Assembly: GCA_008360955.1 (NCBI GenBank)
Contig: LUCM01000101.1
Span: 26,678 to 90,677 of the forward strand
Direction of reading: 5' to 3'
DNA: 64,000 nt
Source of the DNA: Fasciolopsis buskii
Taxonomy: Eukaryota; Platyhelminthes; Trematoda; Plagiorchiida; Fasciolidae
Part shown: piece after piece, positions 13,225 to 24,977 of the stretch
Numbering within the stretch: position 1 is the first letter of the stretch
Layout of the letters: every line of letters begins with the position of its first letter
Notes under the pieces: model-generated
What the model was told of the DNA's origin: nothing
Databases searched by the model: none
Seen by the model: the letters and a program-made list of their open reading frames with translations, nothing else
Translations under genes and position numbers: made by a program

Positions 13225-13574
13225 ACACGTTGGCCTGTTTAATTTTCCGTGAATTGTGATCTGAAACCCGTGACAACAGGAGTTTCGTCGCAGTTAGGGT
13301 ATGGTTAGTTTGGGGAAATGGAACAAGGGTCAGGCTACCGTAATGCGGTAATTGGAAATACTGGCATATTCCAATGCTAACATTGAAGGTCGGCGGAAGT
13401 TTGTGCGTACAGGTCCAAATGTACGGACGCGAGGGGGATTGCGTATCTTTTCCGAGAGGTAGAGGCCTAATGGGAAGGAGAGTTATGGGGAAGAATTACT
13501 TAATTAAGGTTTCAATCTGCAAAGACGACAGCGGATGTCTGATTATGCGTCAGGCGGTTGTACGAGCTTGGATA
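13225..13574. repeat. Long inverted repeat, right arm
   Basis: Mirror image of 12409-12758 (coordinate sum 25983 throughout, so no indels). It ends 213 bp before the open start of the Merlin transposase relic, which makes an association with that element possible. However, no matching third copy of the arm was found downstream of the transposase, as expected if the arms were this element's own termini. Confidence 0.9.
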
Positions 13575-13787
13575 GAACCATTTCCGGATCTTTTCCGGAG
13601 TTTTTCCAGATAAGCCCCGCAACTAATGCAAAAAGTGAATGCGCGAAGACTTAAGCCCCGCCGCATTTTGCCAGCTCCAACTTAATGGACGCACACATCC
13701 TTGATCCATTTTTGATGAAAACAATTCCTTATCCGAATCCAGGCCCATTTTGTACAAAACTTTCCTCCGTTCGGATTTAAACATTAA

Positions 13788-14674
13788 ATGAACTTTCTAA
13801 CGCTTTCAACTCTAGTTCATGACAAGGAGACGGCACTACGTTTATTGCAAAGCCACGGAGTGATCCATCAGCAACGTTTCTGCAACAGTGGCCACCAAAT
13901 GACACTTTTAACCGTTTCTGACAGGTGGCGGTGTAATGCCCGACAATGTCGGCAAGAAACCGGTCTTCGAATGGGAACTTAGCTGGAGAGGTCTAGGATG
14001 GAGTTTAGAATAGTAATTCTATTCGTGTATTGCTGGTCCAAAAATTTGGCAAAAATCAAATTCTGCTCTGGGGCTTTATCCATTAGGCACACGACCGCTG
14101 TTGACTGGAAGAACTTTCTTCGCGAAGTTTGCGCCTGGCGCCTTTTGCAGACTCCAGCAGTTATCGGCTGCCCAGGTCTAAACGTCGAGATCGATGAAAC
14201 GCTAATATCTCGCCATAAAATCCACGCAGGGCGAGTCCTTCCCCAGCAGTGGATTTTCGGAGGGATATACTGGGAAACTAAAGAGGTATTCATGCATGTA
14301 GTGCCAGATGGAACTGCGGCCACTTTGATGGACACAATCCAGGCCCGCATCGCTCCCGGTTCAATCATCATCTCCGATATGTGTGTATCATACCAAGGAA
14401 TTGAAACGATGATTGACATGAATTATACTCATGAAACGATTAATCATACCGAAAACTTTGTGGATTCAACGACTGGAGCTCACACACAAACTTAGAATTT
14501 CGTTGGCACGTCTACAAGATGCAGAATAAACGCCAATGCGGCACACACCGATCTTTAGTGGACAGCTACTTGTGTGAGTTCGTTTGGAGGCAAAGATACC
14601 GAAAAATTGACCTTTTCATGCAAATTATTAATGACATCCCAATTTCACCCTCTTCAATAAAAAAAGTCTTTTGA
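13788..14674 (+). pseudogene. Merlin-type (ISXO2-like) DDE transposase relic
   Basis: Relic of a cut-and-paste transposase of the Merlin superfamily, the eukaryotic relatives of bacterial IS1016/ISXO2-like enzymes. The N-terminal part (13788-13979) keeps a zinc ribbon with FCNSGH and RWRCNARQCR. The catalytic core follows with the first acidic residue in VEIDET and the second in IIISDMCVSY. The third (E) lies just after GAHTQT but in a shifted frame, in EFRWHVYK, with the C-terminal part continuing to a TGA at 14672-14674. Two lesions break it: an in-frame TAG at 13980-13982, at the place where the family has a conserved Trp after GT, and a one-base-type frameshift at about 14492-14495. Otherwise the reading frame is well kept, so inactivation seems recent relative to neighbouring LINEs. 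The ATG at 13788 is the first in frame. Confidence 0.85.
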
Positions 14675-17576
14675 TTTATCCTGGCTGGAATTCATAAGTG
14701 ACAACAAACTCGGTTGTTCAGTAAAGGCACTTATTCCATCCGCGACAATGTCTACATTCGTAAGCTGAAGATAATGATGTTAACTTTGATATTTTGCGTT
14801 AATTGGAGTCTAGTAATCATGGTCGATCACGATAGGAAAAACTCTCTTTTAGGGCGGATCTTGTTTTGCATCACAGTTGACCTTGACTCAAGGTCATTCA
14901 TTCCAGTCGTCCATATTGTTACTGTGGTAGTGAACCAGCGAGCAAAAGACGGTCAATTCTTTTGGTACCACAATGTAGAGGATTAGGAACTGATTTCAAA
15001 ACACCGGCTCATTTAGAATTTTGTGGTTAAACTTTTCAAGCTTTTAAACGAAACAAGGTCACCAATAACATCATATTTAACGAGTAAACTATGCCAACAG
15101 CACGGTTATCATGGTGAAAATCAATTATATTCAAAAGTGAATTTCGTCGCTGTGCTAACGGAAATATTCCTTTCAGCCCCATAAAGTAGCGAATGTAAAG
15201 TAACTGCCGTACATCCGTAAGAAGCTCCTTGTTTCACTCCACTAGGATCTGAAAACCAAGTTTTTCAAAGTAGGGTGGTTTTTATTTAATATGAATTTTT
15301 CGGATAAAACACACTTGGGTGGTGGGTATGCTTTGTTTAAAATCCTACCCCGGCCTGAATCGTGATTCTACCTAACATATGTTTCATGTCGTGATGTGTC
15401 AATTAAGGGAGATACTTATCCAATGAATACTGATTTTGTAGTTCTAAAGCTTCTTGGAATATGAAGCAAAAGTAATTTCGGCTTGGAGGTCCGGAGTCCC
15501 GGATCCAAGTAACCAAACTGGGTCTGAACGACAGTGGTAGAGCCATCGGTGACCAAAGTTCACTGATGCTGGATTCCTATCAATACCCGCTCTAAAATAT
15601 TGTGAATTAATCTTACTTTGTTCTTCCTAACGAGCTCATGATGCGTCTTGGTTGGGATACACATACAGTGGCCAAAACTCTTGAATTCCATAACTTATTG
15701 TGTAAAAGATTTGCCAGTTCGCGCTGCATAAGAGGAATATAGTTTCAAGTAATTGCTTCCCTAGGATGTTGCCTACTTTAGGAGAAGTTTCTCATATGAC
15801 TGTTGTTGCAAGAGTTTCAGCAAGACTTGTACATATGTGGTTCTACGTAATGTCTAGTGAATGACCTTGCTGATAAGTGCCACTCTTTCAAAAACTCCAC
15901 AAAAACTCCGTAGTTTGATCCATGTGAATAATTGGGCCTGACACGAAATTCCTACGAATGCTGAAATGACCGAACGCTGTTTTCATGGTTTTTTCTTTCT
16001 GATGAGTTCAGTGTTGATACCGCAGCGTGAAAAATTTTCCACTTCCTTAATATGTGAACTTCATTCGAACTTATTGAGTGTATTTTGCTTGTCTCCATGG
16101 CAGATCGAAAAGTCAATATCATTCTCATTGTGCCGTTAGACAATATCAAAACGACTAATAGGAAGAATGGTAGTTTTGCCGTTGTTCTTGGTTTGCTTAG
16201 TCACCCATTTGAGAATTTGGCAGCGAGTATTGAATGAGCAAAACTTGTTCCTTCATTACTGCAGCACCACTTATTTCATCTTTATAGGCGTTCTCCAATG
16301 TAAATGGCAATCAGACAGCAGTCAAAACGTTCAAATAAATGGTTTTCCAGGCTCTCACAGGCGTCATCCTGGAACACACATGAGATATCGAGAAATTAGG
16401 ATTGCAAGCATGTTGGACTGAGCTCCTCAAGAATTGGGAGTCTTTGAAAACTATGAGATATGCTTTGCACCGAAATCTTGGGAACGATTTCAATTCCCTC
16501 GATGTCAATCTTAATCGTTTATAATCAATAGACTTCCAAAAATCTTTCTCGTTATACAATTTCAGCAAGCCCTTTTGTCTCCATCTCAATTAACCTTGAT
16601 CAGACCACAGCTTTTGTACAAGAAATGTGTTCTGCTGTATCGACGACACTAGTCAGGTGCCGACCAATAACTAGTCGGTCCATTTGTCAAGTCCAACTTT
16701 TTGTCACAGACTTAATTGGGATTGGATCCGACACCAATACCTCAGTCTCTACCGACGGTCGTACAGACAGCAACCTGGTCTGAATGAAATCAAAAGGTTA
16801 CTTTGGGTAACTAATGATGCAAATAGGCGTATTAATTTTCCGTTTATCACTGTTATTGAATGGGATTCTAGTTACGACTTTTCGAGGCCATCCTATATTC
16901 GTGACTACGACCAGAGCTATAGTCTTGGTCCCAGCTGGTGACTAAAAATATAGAGCGTCACCATGGCACCTAGATCAAGCGAAATTTAAGTGGAAATAGG
17001 TCGCTCGCAATTTTTTAATGTATGTATAAATTCCGGTGTTTCTGATTCGTGTCGATGCATGAACACAAGAAAGGGCGGAGCTTGGAACTCCTGATGTAAT
17101 TGATACTTTAATCCAATAGAAACACCACAGACTGGAGAATGAAACCCATGTAGTATCCAGCTGAGGTTGGAAGAATACGCTGACATCTACATTTCTCGAT
17201 CAAGTAAGCAGTTCAACAATAGTCAGGTTAAGTAGCCACAGCTTGGAAAAATTTGAAAGTAGTAACACAACCGTTTAGACGAAAGTTGAGTCACGTGTTC
17301 TTTGAAGATGCACAAAAAATAAACCAGGAACAATAAAATATAACAAAATAATTCAAAGCTGCAGCCCGGAGCCAAATTTGAAATAGGACGTTCGTGAAAT
17401 AAACGAAGGCTTTATATTTCAGTCAGATCTGTTGGGGTAAGTAGAAAGCATGGAGTAACGAAGCAAACAATACAAGCAAAATGATCCAGATTGCATAACC
17501 ATGGAGTTTTCCATCATTACACAAATGTGGCCATCGGATTAGTGGAGTTAAAGTTTGTAGCTGAAGCAACCTTGCC
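14675..17576. other. Unassigned interval
   Basis: About 2.9 kb. Open frames reach 90-92 codons (14714-14986 plus, 16311-16589 minus, 16684-16941 plus); none shows a family motif that I recognise. The frame at 16684-16941 has a somewhat protein-like composition (DWIRHQYL, NRRINFPFITVIEWD) but cannot be named. The terminal inverted repeat expected downstream of the Merlin gene was not found. Confidence 0.35.
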
Positions 17577-19098
17577 CCAACGTGCTCTGGTTGGGGCAGC
17601 TGCCTCAAAACGTCAACTACTAAAACAGAAACTAAGAACGGTTAATCGCAAACTCCGACGGTGAAGTACTAAGAGGAAGGACTACGCAGAAACAGAAGGC
17701 CTTCCTTGGAAGAACGCCACTAACTGCGGCACGAAGCCATATCACGCAATTGTCTCAAACCATCGACTTGGAGCATCCCGTGGACCCCAACCCGGCGGTC
17801 ATACTGCGTCCACACGAGCTATTCCATCAGTTAAAGCTTTCATACTTTTTCCATATCACCGATTGATCACCCAGAACCATCTTCCGGCCATTAACCTGTC
17901 TCAAACAAGAGCGTACAACTAGTCAAGCGTTCTGTAGGCATGCCCAAAACATGTCCCAACCACCTTAACCTATTCTGATTCAATGCCCGTTCTGAAGACT
18001 GGAACCTAGGTTACTCACAAAATTCTCCCAGCATATTCTACCGATATTACAAGGAAAATGGTGATCAAACGCTAAAAGTCTTCGCATATCTTCTGCTCTC
18101 AAAGGCCATGTTTCGGAACCTTAGAACAATACCGACCTCACTGCTACTGCGTATACTCGATCTGTGATCGATAACCAGATGGCAGGCGCACTCCAAAGAT
18201 GCCTCAAATTAGCAAATGCCAATTACAGCCCTTTGTATGCGCGAAAACAATTCATTCGATATGCGACCAGCACGTGAGATACAACTACCCAATAAACTAA
18301 ATCTATCCACCTCACCTAGTTCTTCCCCTGCAAGAATAAGGTTCAGCTTTGAGCCATTTTAGTTCTGCAACTGCAACGCATGTCAAGCACACAAACACTA
18401 TCGTCCAAACGATGGGAAAAAACTTGCAGCTTATTTGGGACTTCATTCAGGAGCACAACATCGTCCGTATATTCTAAGTTAGACGGTTTGCTGTCTGAGC
18501 GAATATTACTGCCATTATTCTCACATTAGGACAGCACGACTTCCGTTATCATATCGATGATAAAACTGAAAATAAAAGATGAAGGAAGGGGATTCTGGCG
18601 AACACAATTTCTCGTGGTGAATTCGGGTGAAATATCGCGATAAGCACGACCTCGGTTTCGGTTTGTTAACATACATAGATTGGGCACATTCGTTTTTTGC
18701 TAGCGCCAGATAATGCCTGCAAGCAGTTTGGATGCGATGCTTACTTCACTAATTCCTCTGAGAGTTCCACATGAGGATTTATCACCTTTCCTGTAGAGAG
18801 GCAATCGCCGATTCCCATCAGTCCTTAGGAATCTTTTCCCTTTCCCAGATCGATCCAATGAGTTTTGTTAACTCCGGCGATAACACTTCGTTACCGTCCT
18901 CTAAGGAGGACGGAGACAGTTCATCTGGTCCAGCCATCTTATACCTTTTCGGAAAACCTATCTCCCTAGTCACACTCATTTCCGATGATGTGCTCGTATT
19001 TACCTGCATTGGTCCACTTGCAGGCATAAATGTACCGTCCACTGTGGCTGTGGGTCAACTAAACTGCCCCCTAAAGCGTCTTATTCAAAGCGCCAGCC
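17577..19098 (-). pseudogene. RTE/SR2-like LINE, 5'-truncated RT copy
   Basis: Non-LTR retrotransposon on the minus strand, starting inside the region before the RT at 19098 and running to about 17577. Visible blocks are YKMAGPDELSPSSLEDG (start of RT), IGSIWEREKIPKD, the catalytic block EYTDD with VVLLNEV (18460-18474), the GEELGEVDRFSLLGSCIS thumb block, RLRWLGHVLGM and the GWGP region. Many stops and frameshifts make it dead. Positions 17735-19098 are an almost exact reverse complement of 36309-37672: no indel, and the single difference noticed is at 18908 versus 36499, synonymous in the RT frame. Beyond 17735 the two copies stay homologous in their LINE 3' ends but are only roughly 65-70% alike. 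Above 19098 no LINE sequence was recognised, so this copy appears 5'-truncated. Confidence 0.88.
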
Positions 19099-20544
19099 AG
19101 GGGTTACAGTTTCTCTCAATAATTCACACAGGCATCTATGCGAAACTCCACACAAAGGCTATCTGGAGTGTTAACTAAGGCAAAATAGGATAACTCTTCA
19201 GACTTACCGATAGAATCATTCACTGTAGCTTCTGGAGACTCGGCAGATTTCATGCCTCATCCGTTCAAAACCCACGGACAAAACAGTCGCTTTCCATAAG
19301 ATCCTTGGTAAAATGGGATCTGAATTTGGCGTATTGCCATGATTTAGCGAAGTCCCTCATCCTGTAGTTCTCGAACGAAGTCCGGCTGCGACTTTCAGAA
19401 CTCGCCGGAAGATAATGGAGTGTGCACCAACCTCCGGTGTACGAGAGGTGTATTTCCTGAACCACACTGTATTCAGTACGGGATTTTTTGTACGGCAGTC
19501 CACTAATAGGCACCCATTGAGCTGATCCTTTCACGGTGTTTGAGCCAGAATTGTCGATCCAGGATTCATTATCACCGGAGTTATCCTAAGCAATGCTTTG
19601 ACTTCAACCGTTGAACTTAGGCAGAAAAGGAGAGAAACTAAGTCACTAAAGTACCCCTTGGTCCTCATTTGGTCAACCGGGTGTAAAACGTGTCTTAGTC
19701 CGTCAACAACCGAGCTTCTCGTGCAGATTGGTACAGATAGATCATGATGCAAGCTTAATGATTTTTTCCAACTGAGTTGCGTTTACCGGCTTGCCCTCCG
19801 CACGTCAATGCTAGTTTAAAAAGATCGGTCATGCTGTACTTCCTTATTTAAAATTCATTTTCGGCACCCGGATTTAGCAAACATGATGGCTTTTGAAGAA
19901 TCATCGGCATCTGAGTTGGCAAGGAAAAAACACGAAAATTTTTCAGTCCATAGTACTCGCCCCAGTCCTTCTTGTCAAGACCGACTGTTTTATGGTTATC
20001 GTCAGAAAGTAGCAAAGCTTCGCTGTCAGCTTTGAGTGCCAGCATATAGTATTGTGTTTATATCATAACAGAGTTTTCTAGTTTCGTGAAGACTTGCATT
20101 ACACCCTAAAAACATCCGGAAGCAGATCAGAAATAAACAATAAAAGAAATTTGTCCAGATTTGGGGAAAATTTGGGGGAAATTTGTTCTCTCATGACTGT
20201 CTTCGCTAACCAGAATTGGGACAGATGTGGAACGGTGGGATTTCGACAACCATTAATACGACAGAGAACCATTCTAAATGCTCATCAAGTAGACGAGTGC
20301 AAACTTTATAAAGGTAGGTGATTAAGTGGAGGATGAGTGGGGTATGGAGGCATTTTGATGTAAATGTTTCCACACCATTTGTGCCTCACTGATAAGTGAG
20401 TCAAATGGAATAGAAAAAAACATGGCTGTAACCACACGGTCCTTGGCATGAGAGGATCCTTGCCGATCGGGCCAGAAAGATTACTGGAGAGTAAACCAGT
20501 AAGATGAGGAGAAAATGCTGAAGAACAAAAAATAAATGACAGTT
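19099..20544. other. Unassigned interval with three minus-strand open frames
   Basis: Minus-strand open frames at 20045-19848, 19752-19531 and 19534-19265 (65-89 codons) follow one another. The last reads as plausible protein (SGLPYKKSRTEY, LSYTGGWCTLHYLPA) but I cannot assign a family, and splice signals could not be established. They could be exon-like or remains of an unrecognised element. Confidence 0.25.
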
Positions 20545-20760
20545 TTCAAGAAATAATTCATCATGTGATATCAACGCTCAACTCGCCACTAGAAAACCGT
20601 GGATACATTGCACACCTGCTTTATTCTTGTTAAGAATCATCAGTAGTGCATATCCACCGCGTCCACTCTGGGATGCGAACTCGGGACAAACGAATGTGAG
20701 CGCCATGAATACTGGGCAGGTTCTCAACGGCTTGCTGAACTTAACCAAACGTTACAGGGC
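20545..20760 (-). repeat. tRNA-headed SINE with hammerhead domain
   Basis: Short interspersed element on the minus strand. From its 5' end (about 20760) it shows a tRNA-like head with a B-box-like CGAGTTCGCATCCC at about 20672-20686, then a hammerhead-type domain (20599-20657), then a tail GGCGAGTTGAGCGTTGATATCACATGATGAATTATT read on the minus strand in two halves (20545-20590). The same tail, closely related, forms the arms of the palindromic element at 61.9-62.1 kb, which establishes the family. The order tRNA promoter, hammerhead, tail matches the schistosome Sm-alpha type SINEs described in the literature; assignment to that family is inference. Confidence 0.75.
20599..20657 (-). ncRNA. 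Hammerhead ribozyme, degenerate, type I layout
   Basis: On the minus strand the core CTGATGA (20643-20637) is intact and is followed by a perfect stem II TTCTT-AAC-AAGAA (20636-20624). The GAAA box reads TAAA, so the conserved G12 (20623) is changed to U. Helix I outer pairs GTGGATA (20657-20651) with TATCCAC (20605-20599). Helix III is short and imperfect. The change of G12, the general-base nucleotide, predicts a cleavage-dead ribozyme. The sister copy at 62.0 kb keeps GAAA but has lost CTGATGA. Confidence 0.75.
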
Positions 20761-20919
20761 CACGGACAGCTGTGGCACAGCAATCGACCCTTACTGATAG
20801 GTAAATTCTGAGCGAGTAGCCTATGTAAGACAAAGGCTTTGAACGGAATGACTAATCAAATAAACTGCCCCCGTTGGAGGATCTAGGACGACAAAATGCT
20901 TAATTTCTAGCACAGTCAA

Positions 20920-21760
20920 AAATGTGGGAGTAAGGTCGGAAACTGGTGCTCATCATTAATGCCTAGATACTTGACGAACTCGACTTTTGGAACGGAGATA
21001 ACTGACAGCCGAGCGCTCATTGCCATAAGATAAACAAGAACGGGGAAAGTTGGTCCAAAGCATTTAGATGTATTAGGGTGAAAGCAAAATAGTGAGGAAA
21101 AGATCCGTGTTTAACGTAAATTATTTCCGAATGATAAAATGTTGGATCCAGTGATAATGGACTGACACAACAAGACATTGTCAACATGCTGGAGACAGCA
21201 ACTTGTAGAACAACACAATTGTTAATTAAGGGGTTGGATAAACGGGAATCATATTTATTGTTAATGGAAAAATAACCCTTTATTCACGACAGTTTAGGAG
21301 TGAGACGGGCCAAAGACCCAAACCTATGACGAAGAGAAGAAAGGGGAATCGAGTAAAACACAAAGGAATAATCCATAAATGTACAGTCAAATGACTTCAC
21401 AGAACGGCTTACGTGAGGTGATACAACTGCGTTCGCAGTGCATCTAGTGAGGTTTTGTGCCAACTGAAGTGGATCATTAGAGGATATTCAAGGAGAAACT
21501 CGAACGGCCCGTTTGGCCGGTTTGAGCGTGGAGGAAACCATGTTGATAGGGTTGAAATATTTTGATAAAATATTCGAAGTCGGGCGTTTCGGAGTAGATA
21601 CAGCTGTTAAAGATTTCCAGGAGGTTGGGATAACGCCAGTGATGGCGGTTTTGTTCACAAAGGTGGTCATAATTTCCGTGAGCTTGTACCCTCCCAATTT
21701 ACAAATAGCAGCGAAAGGGCCATTCGAATTGGTGGTTATGGCTGCTTCTAAAGATCAGAT
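20920..21760 (-). pseudogene. CR1/jockey-like LINE reverse transcriptase fossil
   Basis: Minus-strand remains of a non-LTR reverse transcriptase of the CR1/jockey kind, a different lineage from the RTE-like copies. In order from 21760: LGGYKLTEIMTTFVNK and GVIPTSWKS (about 21637-21611), the fingers block of these RTs; YFNPINMVSS, matching the YRPI..LS block; LTRCTANAVVS; FMDYSFVFYSIP (about 21387-21344), the first catalytic-Asp block; LSWIKGYFS-like residues interrupted by a stop; and, after a frameshift, VEFVKYLGI (20976-20950), the block after the YxDD motif. The YxDD block itself was not found. Several stops and frame changes show it is dead. The element's 5' and 3' ends were not located. 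Confidence 0.65.
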
Positions 21761-23160
21761 AAACTTACAACTTCCTTCAAAGAAGAGTTCAACTCATGTT
21801 ACGTCAAGCAACGTGGAAGATGGTAGAGTGTATGAGAACAGATGAACCAACGCGACATTCATACTGCTACATTCATATTACGGATCGATAAGCGTATGTA
21901 TTGTCAGCACTGAAGCCCGTTTTCATTTCAGAGAACTTTACTGGTTGGTGAACTAGGAGTTTGATCAAAAAACGAAATAACAATTCACGAAAGTTTGGTC
22001 GTGAAGTTTCAGTCTTCTCAAAGATGAGAATAAGAACGGTTTCTATGGGATAGCAATGATCAAAAATTACATTCAATGTCTTTGCCCAACAAAGTTAAGG
22101 AGTATTCAGGGAAGACCTAAGGGAAACAATGAATAGGAATCGTCTAAGCATAAAATTATTGGCTGGAGACATGGTTCTATCCTCAGCCTTCATTTGTTTT
22201 GTTCTAACAACTGACAGATGTGCAGTACGTAAATGAAATTCGGACCTAACGAAGGTGTGAGTGATCAGCTGATGAATCCAGAGAGGGCAAATATAAGTGA
22301 AAAATTTCAGCATGGTTGGTGATTTCTTCGCTTAAAACGGAGATGAGATTACCAACAAAGCTCAGAATTCGATTTACGTGATACCAATCAAGAACACGTT
22401 CTCCATATCCCGCTTACGGGATCTAGTTATCTTTGAGTGTTACACCCCGGAAATATTCATGATCTGTCTCATTCGTCCCCTGGATAATCGAGACTTTTTT
22501 CTCCCGGTTCGTCATTGTGACCGATTCCGCAAGCAAGGCCTGGTTGACCGTGCCCTTGAGATTAGTATTTTGTGAAATTCGCTGAACGGCAGCAGCTGCC
22601 GGGCCAGATGTGATTGTTTATGCCAGCTTTATTGACCTACAGTACACATTCGGGTCAAACGACTGATACACATTTGTTTTTCAACTGTTTTCTCACCGTC
22701 ATCACTTACGTACGGTTCGATCGATCCATATGATATCAACCATTGTCTTGTTTGTCACGATCTGTTTTCAAACCTGGTCCACTCAGGCACACAAATGATT
22801 TCATTTTATTTACGAGGGGTTTACAGATAATCACGTGTCAACAAAATGGAGATTGCGTTGGTTCGGCTTGTGATATTTTGGTGAGACTCGATCTGGGGAT
22901 AGTAACGGTTTAGTAGATAACATTTGGACTTTAATATGTGGTGCCCATCATTTCCTAAACAACAACGCATTAACAGACATTGGTCTAAATATTTCGTCTT
23001 TGACAGATTTATTTACTAATTCCTACATGCGGTAACAACAGTAGGCCGATGAGAGTGACCGGGAGATGCCACGTGATAATGATTACTGTTAGTGAGAAAA
23101 CAGTTAATCTGCGGGAAAGTTTGAATGCACAACTCAAGACTAGGAATGGATTCGGGCTTT
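21761..23160. other. Unassigned interval
   Basis: About 1.4 kb with only open frames of 72 codons or fewer and no recognised motif. It may include unrecognised 5' sequence of the CR1-like LINE at its low-coordinate end. Confidence 0.35.
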
Positions 23161-23200
23161 CCTGACATCCCCAGGTTCGAATCCTGGTCATGGCAACGGT
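23161..23200 (+). other. tRNA T-arm-like sequence (B box)
   Basis: CCAGGTTCGAATCCTGG at 23171-23187 forms a perfect 5-bp T-arm with a TTCGAAT loop, identical to the Pol III B-box consensus. No matching acceptor stem, D-arm or anticodon arm was found upstream at tRNA spacing, so this is read as the remains of a tRNA-derived repeat and not as a tRNA gene. Confidence 0.5.
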
Positions 23201-23340
23201 TTGGCCAGCGGTGGCCAAGTGGATAAGGTTGTGACGCTTGGACGTGAAGGTCGCGGGTTCGAATCCTCCAACTCCCAGTCAACTTTCCCACTTGGCAGCC
23301 CTCTGTTGACCGCGGCCCCCTTCCAGTATTGAAGTGTGTG
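23201..23340 (+). repeat. tRNA-derived SINE, copy 1
   Basis: Starts with AGCGGTGGCCAAGTGGATAAG, containing an A box (TGGCCAAGTGG), and has a B box GGGTTCGAATCC at 23253-23265. The tail GGCAGCCCTCTG followed by the GC-rich GACCGCGGCCCCCTTCC is shared with the copies at 45.6 and 52.6 kb. It sits directly after another B-box remnant, suggesting two nested or tandem tRNA-derived repeats. Confidence 0.8.
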
Positions 23341-24977
23341 ATTGCAGCAAGACTTGAACCCGAAAATCCTTTTGATCAGTTCACCTGCTCAAAGCCGATC
23401 TTGGGAGCGGTTGAAGAAAATGGGGTTAAAATCCACTCCTGGTTATCCTCAGGTCACTCGTTTTGACAACATTTCATAATTGTGTGCGATATTTGGCCTC
23501 TTATTACCGCTAACAACTTCTATTCGGCTGGTGGGAAATTTGAGATTTTGGCTTCCTAAGGTCTCACTAAAGCAAAGCATTTATTTTGTTCCTGTCGCCA
23601 GACCAAAAGAGTTCCACATCTGGTGTTCTCGCTTTGGCAGAAGTTTCAAAAATACCGTCAGTCCACCAATCTCGGGTGCGGGATCGTCGCTGATCAACCA
23701 GTGATGGATTGACAACGATAAAATGGAGATTAATCTTCCAACGGATATTCAGCTAATTAGCTATTGTGTGGGAATCACGTGGTACCATTTATTGCTCCTT
23801 AATACCGGCTTGGTCTTTTCCGGAATTCCTCATGAACTGTGTGAATCTCCAACAAGCTAACGTTTTGAAATAGTCACGAGACTTTACTATTAGAGTCCTG
23901 TAACCATAGACAGATATGGATCTGTTCCTCAAACTCCCCACTTGGACGGCGAACAGCATATCATCCCAGAACAACGGACTAATCATTTTACCCACATCCA
24001 ACAAAGGCATGTTCACTGGAAGAAAGTAAAACCGGACAGAAATTCCCAAGAATTTACTTTCTACCAGATTACCGCAAACTAAATGATCAATTACCAATAG
24101 AGGATTCCTGAATGAGAGAAGCAGAAGTGACGGGATTTTTGTGCAACACGACAATTCTATGTTTGCTAAAACAACGCAGCGCAAGTAACTTGTAACAGGG
24201 TATTTGGGATTGTAAACAAATTCCACCCAAACCTCCACCCTTTTGGAACAATCAACTCTGAAAACAAGTTAATTTTATCTAGTTTATTACTGCGCAGTTA
24301 GAGTCAGAGCACCAGTTTCCACAAGATATCCGTTACATTGTTCGCTATTCTTGTTTGTTTCTCATCATAAAGGAATATCGAGGCAATGTTTTGTAAAATG
24401 AGTGGCATCTGCAACACATTTAATAGGGCTACTGAATACCTCCGAGTGCCGTAGCTTATTGGATTGGTAATGAAAAGCCACTGACCTCGGGGTTCCCGGG
24501 TAAAGCAGAAAGTTTGGTAGTATTGTCTCGTCAACAATCATTGAAATAGCATTTGGTTGACCGTGGATACTGCGTATCTGCACAGTACTGATCCCGTGTG
24601 AGGCCTCCAAAAACATCCGGCATTGAGATCGGTCTCTGGCTCAGGGATTAATCCGAATGAAGTTGTTTCGGCCAGAACTTCTTCATTCCACTTTCACTTC
24701 TCAATTTCTTCCTTAAAGAAAACGCATGATACATCATTTTCAAGAACGAGATCGTGACCAACATAAGGCTGGTAAGTGGAATACTTGGCCGGCCGTATGA
24801 ACAATTCATCCCGCAACCTTCCCATTGAACCATCTTGATGTTGACTGCTTCACCCCCGCCAGCCACGCAGACAGATTAAATCCCGAAATCGATTAACTTG
24901 AAGTGTTACCATTCTACTCGATCTGTTCAAATTGCACTCCTTACATTGTTAGCCGCGGATTAAAAACTTACGTACAA
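23341..24977. other. Unassigned interval with a 149-codon open frame
   Basis: The minus-strand frame 24238-23789 is open for 149 codons and hydrophobic in places, but no domain was recognised and no neighbouring exon could be supported. Further short minus-strand frames follow at 24304-24866. Nothing else was identified. Confidence 0.25.

Noticed and set aside
16002..16046. CTGATGAG followed about 30 bases later by GAAAA, a possible hammerhead.
   Set aside because: The intervening bases do not form a stem II, and no helix I can be drawn.
22268..22310. GCTGATGAATCC followed by AGTGAAAA, another hammerhead-like core.
   Set aside because: No pairing for stem II or helix I was found.
23161..23200. 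Possible tRNA gene ending in a perfect T-arm.
   Set aside because: No acceptor partner, D-arm or anticodon arm at tRNA spacing upstream; read as a SINE remnant.
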